Both the position numbers and the translations under genes were made by a program. Source: Desulfatibacillaceae bacterium (GTDB lineage: Bacteria; Desulfobacterota; Desulfobacteria; Desulfobacterales; Desulfatibacillaceae). From it: a stretch of DNA of 8,785 nucleotides. Shown one piece after another: positions 5,366-8,785 of the stretch (position 1 is the first letter of the stretch; each line of letters opens with the position of its first letter). The notes below the pieces were generated by a model. The model was not told the origin of the DNA. It ran no database searches and saw nothing but the letters and a program-made list of their open reading frames with translations. The stretch lies in contig JASEHB010000071.1 of NCBI GenBank assembly GCA_030018745.1, positions 1 to 8,785 on the forward strand, read 5' to 3'.

Positions 5366-5701
5366 ATGAAAATCGCCATCCCCATAGCCAATGGCAAGCT
5401 TTGTATGCACTTTGGGCACTGCGAAACCTTTGCCGTGATTGACACGGACAATAACGGCAAAATCGTGAACAGCCAGAGCCTGGTTCCGCCTCCCCACGAG
5501 CCGGGCGTGCTGCCCAAATGGCTTGGCGAAATTGGGGCAAATGTAATAATAGCAGGCGGCATGGGCCACAGGGCACAGGATCTTTTTACCCAGGCAGGCG
5601 TAAAAGTTGTAACAGGCGCACCTGCCCTGGACCCGGAAACCCTGGTGCAGCAGTATCTTTCACAAAACCTTGTTACAGGCCCCAACACCTGCGACCACTA
5701 G
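5366..5701 (+). CDS. NifX-like (dinitrogenase Fe-Mo cofactor family) protein, second copy, orange-protein-like
   Basis: A 111-residue second member of the NifX fold, clearly different from the first. Residues 1-9 (MKIAIPIAN) begin the fold. CMHFGHCETF (13-22) adds two cysteines and two histidines at the early motif, and PPPHEPGVLPKWL (41-53) and IIAGGMGHRAQDLF (61-74) are typical of the subgroup found with ferredoxin ATPases. A CDH end closes it. The C13/H15/H18/C19 group is a plausible metal site. Its size is close to that of the Desulfovibrio orange protein, but it cannot be called that protein without alignment. A ribosome-binding site (AGGAG) lies about nine bases before the start. It is the last gene of the operon, with hairpins 20 to 130 bases downstream. 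Confidence 0.88.
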   Translation: MKIAIPIANGKLCMHFGHCETFAVIDTDNNGKIVNSQSLVPPPHEPGVLPKWLGEIGANVIIAGGMGHRAQDLFTQAGVKVVTGAPALDPETLVQQYLSQNLVTGPNTCDH

Positions 5702-5720
5702 AAAAAGCGCACAAAAAAAT

Positions 5721-5754
5721 CCGCCAGGCAGGGAGCTTTTTGCCTTCCTGGCGG
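5721..5754 (+). terminator. Hairpin just downstream of the last NifX-like gene
   Basis: CCGCCAGG (5721-5728) pairs with CCTGGCGG (5747-5754), with a further AGG/CCT pair inside after one mismatch. The loop holds a T5 run. Only a weak T-rich stretch follows (ACTTTAATTTC), so termination may be partial, backed up by the stronger hairpin at 5786-5826. Confidence 0.5.
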
Positions 5755-5780
5755 AGCAGACTTTAATTTCTGTGGTTACG

Positions 5781-5832
5781 AAAAAGCAATAAGGGTTGCT
5801 GTCTTTTGCCCGACAACCCTTATTGCGTTTTT
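5781..5832. terminator. Bidirectional intrinsic terminator
   Basis: GCAATAAGGGTTG (5786-5798) and CAACCCTTATTGC (5814-5826) make a perfect 13-base stem with a 15-base loop. A5 precedes the stem (5781-5785) and GT5 follows it (5827-5832), so each strand sees a stem plus U-tract. It lies between the convergent NifX-like gene and the acyl-CoA dehydrogenase gene and should terminate both operons. Confidence 0.85.
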
Positions 5833-5849
5833 ACCAAAGCAGGTGTGTG

Positions 5850-6974
5850 CTAAATTTTGGTTACCATTTTTAAGTAGCGGATTTTTTTCAGCGGATAAAT
5901 GCCCCAAAGGGCCTGGAGATGCTTGGCGTCACGAAAGCGCTTTTCCTGGCCGAAATCCTTCATGTAGCCCACCCCGCCCAGGGCCTGAATGCCGTCTGTT
6001 GTGGCATCGCAGGCATCGGCAGATGTTTGGACAAAGGCCATAAGGCCTGTTTTTACAGCATCCTTTGCTCCCTCGTCCACCGCAATGCAGGCCGCCCTTG
6101 CAAGGATTGCCGCCACATGGGCCTTGTGGGCCATGTCTGCAAGCATAATCTGCATCTGGGACCAGTTTATTATCTTCCTGCCGCCCTGCTCGCGCTTTTT
6201 GGCGTAATCAAGGGCCTCCTTTGACGCACCTTCCATAATCCCTGCAAACATGAAGGCCCCAAGCCCGAAAAACTTGCCGCAAACCGCATCAAATATTTCC
6301 GGTCCGCTGTTTTGGCCCCCAAGCAGGATTGCCTTTGCCTTGTCAAAGGCCATGTCAGCAGAAGGGCAGGCGTGCAGGCCCAGCGAGAAAACCGGCTCGC
6401 TTATGTTTACGCCCTTGCCGGAGCAGTCCACCAGAAACCACGCCCAGGCGCCGTCCTTATCCGTACTTGCCGGAACAAGAGCATAGGAGGCCAGGTTTGC
6501 CGCTGAAACAAATTCCGTACCCCCCGAAAGAACCCAGCCACCTGCCTTGGAGATTGCAGATGCTTGCAGCCCGGTTTCGGAAGGGTTGGCAAAGACCGGG
6601 CAGGCAAGAAGGCTTTTGGCGGATTGCCCGTCTTTTTCCCCAAGGGACAGGATCAAATCCCCCCGGCCTGTTTCAAGAAGAATGTGCTGGCAGAATGCGT
6701 TTACAAGGATAAGGGCCGCCATGCTGGCATCCGTGCGGCAAAGCCCGGAAAGCAGCGCGCCCAAAAGCTCCATGCTGCCGCCGGTCCCGCCCATTTCCTC
6801 GCTTAAAGCCATGTTGAAAAAATCAAGCTCTTTGGCCTTTTCCAGGGCATCCTCAAAAAAAGGGGCGTCCGGGTAGCGGTCGTTCTCCTGGTGGTGGGGA
6901 AGAAGAATCTTTGCGGAAAAGTCGTTTGCCGCCTTTTCCATGAGGGCGATTTCTCGTTTGTTTGCGCCTGGCAT
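5850..6974 (-). CDS. Acyl-CoA dehydrogenase-family protein lacking the usual catalytic glutamate
   Basis: A 374-residue protein with the length and order of a normal acyl-CoA dehydrogenase: N-terminal helical domain (about 1-120), beta domain (about 121-230) and C-terminal helical domain (231-374). The C-terminal signature is recognisable as GIQALGGVGYMKDFGQEKRFRDAK (residues 328-351). The segment after it reads HLQALWGIYP, where active members have LLQIYEGTNQ, so Trp357 stands where the catalytic Glu should be. The beta-domain signature (ITEPGAGTD in the neighbour) is also degraded, to ACPVFANPSETG at 124-135. No substitute Glu is evident at the alternative isovaleryl-CoA-type position. ATG 6974 is chosen because GGAG lies nine bases upstream; a TTG at 6989 has no ribosome-binding site. 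It is 59 bases downstream of the larger dehydrogenase gene and probably co-transcribed. It may be a non-catalytic subunit or have changed chemistry. Confidence 0.88.
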   Translation of the reverse strand: MPGANKREIALMEKAANDFSAKILLPHHQENDRYPDAPFFEDALEKAKELDFFNMALSEEMGGTGGSMELLGALLSGLCRTDASMAALILVNAFCQHILLETGRGDLILSLGEKDGQSAKSLLACPVFANPSETGLQASAISKAGGWVLSGGTEFVSAANLASYALVPASTDKDGAWAWFLVDCSGKGVNISEPVFSLGLHACPSADMAFDKAKAILLGGQNSGPEIFDAVCGKFFGLGAFMFAGIMEGASKEALDYAKKREQGGRKIINWSQMQIMLADMAHKAHVAAILARAACIAVDEGAKDAVKTGLMAFVQTSADACDATTDGIQALGGVGYMKDFGQEKRFRDAKHLQALWGIYPLKKIRYLKMVTKI

Positions 6975-7033
6975 GAGCCTTGTCTCCAACAGGTATTGTG
7001 ATTGAAAAGCGAGTGCTTGAAATTGCGCTATCC

Positions 7034-8548
7034 TTACTCGTCAAAAACGCAGGCATCCGGGCATGCGCCAGCAATGAGGCATTGAAAGAGGTTTAGCCGG
7101 TTCAACTGGTTTGTGCCTTCGTAAATTTGCAGGAGCTTTGCATCCCGCAGGATTTTCTCCGCCCCGTTTTCGTGGCGCAGGCCCGCCTGGCCCATGAGTT
7201 CCAGGGCAAGATGGCAGTTTTTTATGGCAAAATCCGTTGCCGCGAACTTGGACAGGGAGGCCCAGCCGGATGTCCGGTGCATTTCGCAGTCCTGCTGGCC
7301 CTCAAGGGCGCGCTTTCGCAGCAAGGCGGTGGCAGCGGGCTTGTCCAGAAAGGGGCCTGCAACCTTCTCTAAAACGCCCTTGGGCATGTGCCTGCTGGTG
7401 TAGAAGAACGGCGGCTCGAAAAGGTCTTTAAAGGACCCGCAAAGGCTGTTGGCATAGTTTGTCTCTATGTAGGAAAGCCTTGCCAGCATTGCATTCTTGT
7501 ACATTTCCGCCAGCAGGCACTGCACCCACTCGTGATTTATCAGAAGCCTTCCGCTGACCCTTGTTTTGGAGGCAAACTCCAGCGCTTTGTTGTAAGCGCC
7601 CCTTGCCGCACCCGTGCCAAAAGCCCCCACGCCCGCCCTGGATGTGGAAACAACATAGTGGATTATCTGCATACAGGTATCCCGCACGCTGCGGGAGAGG
7701 CCTGCCTCCTTTTCAAACTCAAGGGCGATATGCTCATCAGGAACAAAGCAGTTGTCAAAAACAAGCTCGCTTGCCGGGCAGGCCTTCTGGCCCAGCTTTT
7801 TTTCAATTTTGCCAAAGGTAAAGCCCTTTGCACCTGTGGGCACGGCCATCATCAGCGTTGTCTGGGAGGGCTTGTCAAGATCAGCGTATGCCACAAGCAT
7901 ATGCCAGGCAGAAAGGTGGCCGTTGCTGATAAAAACCTTGGAGCCGTTGATCAGATATCCGCCTTCCACTCTTTTGGCGTGGCAGGAGACATTGCCCTTG
8001 TCAACCAGGTCAACCTCCTCAACATCCGTGCCTGCGCCCGGCTCGGTTATGGCAAGGCTGATGAGCCGGGGCTGGCCGATTTGCTCGCCATGGGCCACAT
8101 CCTTAAAAAGCTTGTTCATTAGACGAGCGTTGTAGGTGCCCGAAAGAGTGCCAACCCCCAGGTAATGCACGCCGACAAGGTTTGCCATTGCCAGGCATTC
8201 GGTGGCAATCTCCTCCATGAAATAGCCAAGCGAAGCCATGTTGTAGCCGTGGCCCCCGAATATCTTGGGAATCCAGAGGGTGTAAAAACCCCAGTCATTG
8301 GCGGTTTTCACAAAGTCCCAGGCAAGATATTCCGGCTCTTTATGCAAAAGCCTGTCCATGGCAAGGGCCTGGGGCTTTACCACCTCGGCGTTGAACTTCC
8401 GGGCCAGGGCCACCACCTCGCGGGTTTCGTCAACCATGCCTTTGGCCATCTTGGGGCCGCATTGAAGGCTGATAAAGCTGTCATCAAAACAGGGATATTC
8501 TTCCAAAAGCCCGTTCATTTGTGCTTTTGACTGCAAGCGCGGGTGCAT
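7034..8548 (-). CDS. Acyl-CoA dehydrogenase, long form
   Basis: A 504-residue flavoprotein that should oxidise an acyl-CoA to the trans-2-enoyl-CoA, passing electrons to an electron-transfer flavoprotein (none encoded here). Motifs are intact: LAITEPGAGTDV (165-176), KVFISNG (204-210) for flavin contact, and LGQKACPASELVFDNCFVPDEH (252-273). The C-terminal LGRDAK-type signature continues into LLQIYEGTNQ (472-481) with catalytic Glu477. It is about 120 residues longer than typical members. The extra length is an N-terminal extension (about 1-40) and a segment around 365-425 (FKDLFEPPFFYTSRHMPKG onward) between the helices of the C-terminal domain. The start has AAGGAG five bases upstream. It heads a two-gene operon with the shorter, apparently catalysis-deficient relative. 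The substrate cannot be told; fatty-acid or related acyl-CoA oxidation is likely. Confidence 0.92.
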   Translation of the reverse strand: MHPRLQSKAQMNGLLEEYPCFDDSFISLQCGPKMAKGMVDETREVVALARKFNAEVVKPQALAMDRLLHKEPEYLAWDFVKTANDWGFYTLWIPKIFGGHGYNMASLGYFMEEIATECLAMANLVGVHYLGVGTLSGTYNARLMNKLFKDVAHGEQIGQPRLISLAITEPGAGTDVEEVDLVDKGNVSCHAKRVEGGYLINGSKVFISNGHLSAWHMLVAYADLDKPSQTTLMMAVPTGAKGFTFGKIEKKLGQKACPASELVFDNCFVPDEHIALEFEKEAGLSRSVRDTCMQIIHYVVSTSRAGVGAFGTGAARGAYNKALEFASKTRVSGRLLINHEWVQCLLAEMYKNAMLARLSYIETNYANSLCGSFKDLFEPPFFYTSRHMPKGVLEKVAGPFLDKPAATALLRKRALEGQQDCEMHRTSGWASLSKFAATDFAIKNCHLALELMGQAGLRHENGAEKILRDAKLLQIYEGTNQLNRLNLFQCLIAGACPDACVFDE

Positions 8549-8785
8549 GAAGGCTCCTTATGGTTGAAGCGGCTGCATTGATTTAGTCGGGACGGCTCAA
8601 CAAAACGCCGGGTGAAAGAACCATCCAACCTGTGCCGTTACAGGGCGGTTCCAGGGAAAGGAGAGCAAGGCGCAACGCAGCGTCTTCCCCACACCCCCAC
8701 GAAGGGGGCGGTTCCAGGGAGCTGTGGGCAAGGCTTGCGGGGCTTTTGGTGTACTGCTAGCACATCAAGTCCCTTGCCAAAATTG
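8549..8785. other. Non-coding leader of the acyl-CoA dehydrogenase operon
   Basis: No convincing gene is seen in this stretch up to the window edge. It should contain the minus-strand promoter, but no pair of hexamers with good spacing stands out. It holds the direct repeat described separately, a GC hairpin (CCCCC 8694-8698 with GGGGG 8704-8708) and an imperfect dyad TGTACTGCTAGCACA (8750-8764). Confidence 0.5.
8643..8734. repeat. Imperfect 29-base direct repeat, two copies
   Basis: GGGCGGTTCCAGGGA occurs at 8643-8657 and again at 8706-8720. After a 7-base variable stretch, both copies continue with GCAAGGC (8665-8671 and 8728-8734). The match is 24 of 29 bases at a period of 63. The GC hairpin lies between the copies. 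It could be an extragenic repeat element or a tandem regulatory site; its family is not recognised. Confidence 0.55.

Noticed and set aside
4918..5701. NifX-like genes as evidence of nitrogen fixation
   Set aside because: No nifHDK, nifE, nifN or nifB radical-SAM gene is present, and this protein family is widespread in non-fixing anaerobes.
7388..8122. A 244-codon plus-strand open frame
   Set aside because: It is antisense to the long acyl-CoA dehydrogenase, whose motifs are unambiguous. The antisense product looks like shadow sequence.
8750..8764. TGTACTGCTAGCACA as an operator for the acyl-CoA dehydrogenase operon
   Set aside because: The symmetry is imperfect, no second copy is seen, and it is about 200 bases from the start codon at the window edge. 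Chance cannot be excluded.

Overview
The window looks like chromosomal DNA of a strictly anaerobic, probably sulfate-reducing bacterium of the Desulfobacterota. This is an inference from gene content. The window combines paired ferredoxin-containing MinD/ParA-type ATPases, NifX-like cofactor proteins, a DUF134 regulator and DUF5320 glycine-rich proteins, a set typical of anaerobes and of Desulfovibrio-like lineages. The acyl-CoA dehydrogenase pair points towards fatty-acid-oxidising members rather than classical Desulfovibrio. No rRNA, tRNA, CRISPR array or transposase was found.

Layout. Positions 1-231 hold the C-terminal end of a sensor histidine kinase. A stand-alone PocR-type sensory domain protein follows (335-847, +). 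Converging on it are two small glycine-rich DUF5320-type genes (1293-1493 and 907-1239, both -). A 333-base intergenic region (1494-1826) separates them from a divergent plus-strand operon. In order, this encodes a DUF134 HTH/zinc-ribbon regulator, two P-loop ATPases with inserted 2[4Fe-4S] ferredoxin domains, a NifU/IscU-like scaffold, an FmdB-type zinc-ribbon protein with a Cys-rich tail, and two NifX-like (dinitrogenase iron-molybdenum cofactor family) proteins. It ends at hairpins between 5721 and 5832, the second of which should terminate transcription on both strands. The right third holds a minus-strand operon of two acyl-CoA dehydrogenase-family genes (8548 down to 7034, then 6974 down to 5850) and a leader region with an imperfect direct repeat.

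How it may work. The central operon resembles the 'orange protein' (ORP) loci of Desulfovibrio: two ferredoxin/ATPase proteins plus NifX-like proteins, one family of which binds a Mo-Cu cluster. Here a Fe-S scaffold and a small zinc-ribbon protein are added, so a metal-cluster assembly or delivery function is likely, although the cargo cannot be read from sequence. The most informative regulatory signal is a pair of near-identical dyads (13 of 16 bases, consensus TGAGCATWTGCTMA), one just downstream of the -10 box of each divergent promoter. Both promoters have a TTGACA -35 box with a 17-base spacer. The simplest reading is that the DUF134 protein represses its own operon and the DUF5320 genes from these operators, making them one regulon.

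The acyl-CoA dehydrogenase pair is also notable. The 504-residue protein has the normal IYEGT catalytic-glutamate motif. The 374-residue partner has Trp where the Glu should be and a degraded FAD/substrate signature, suggesting a non-catalytic subunit of a heteromeric enzyme or a diverged activity.
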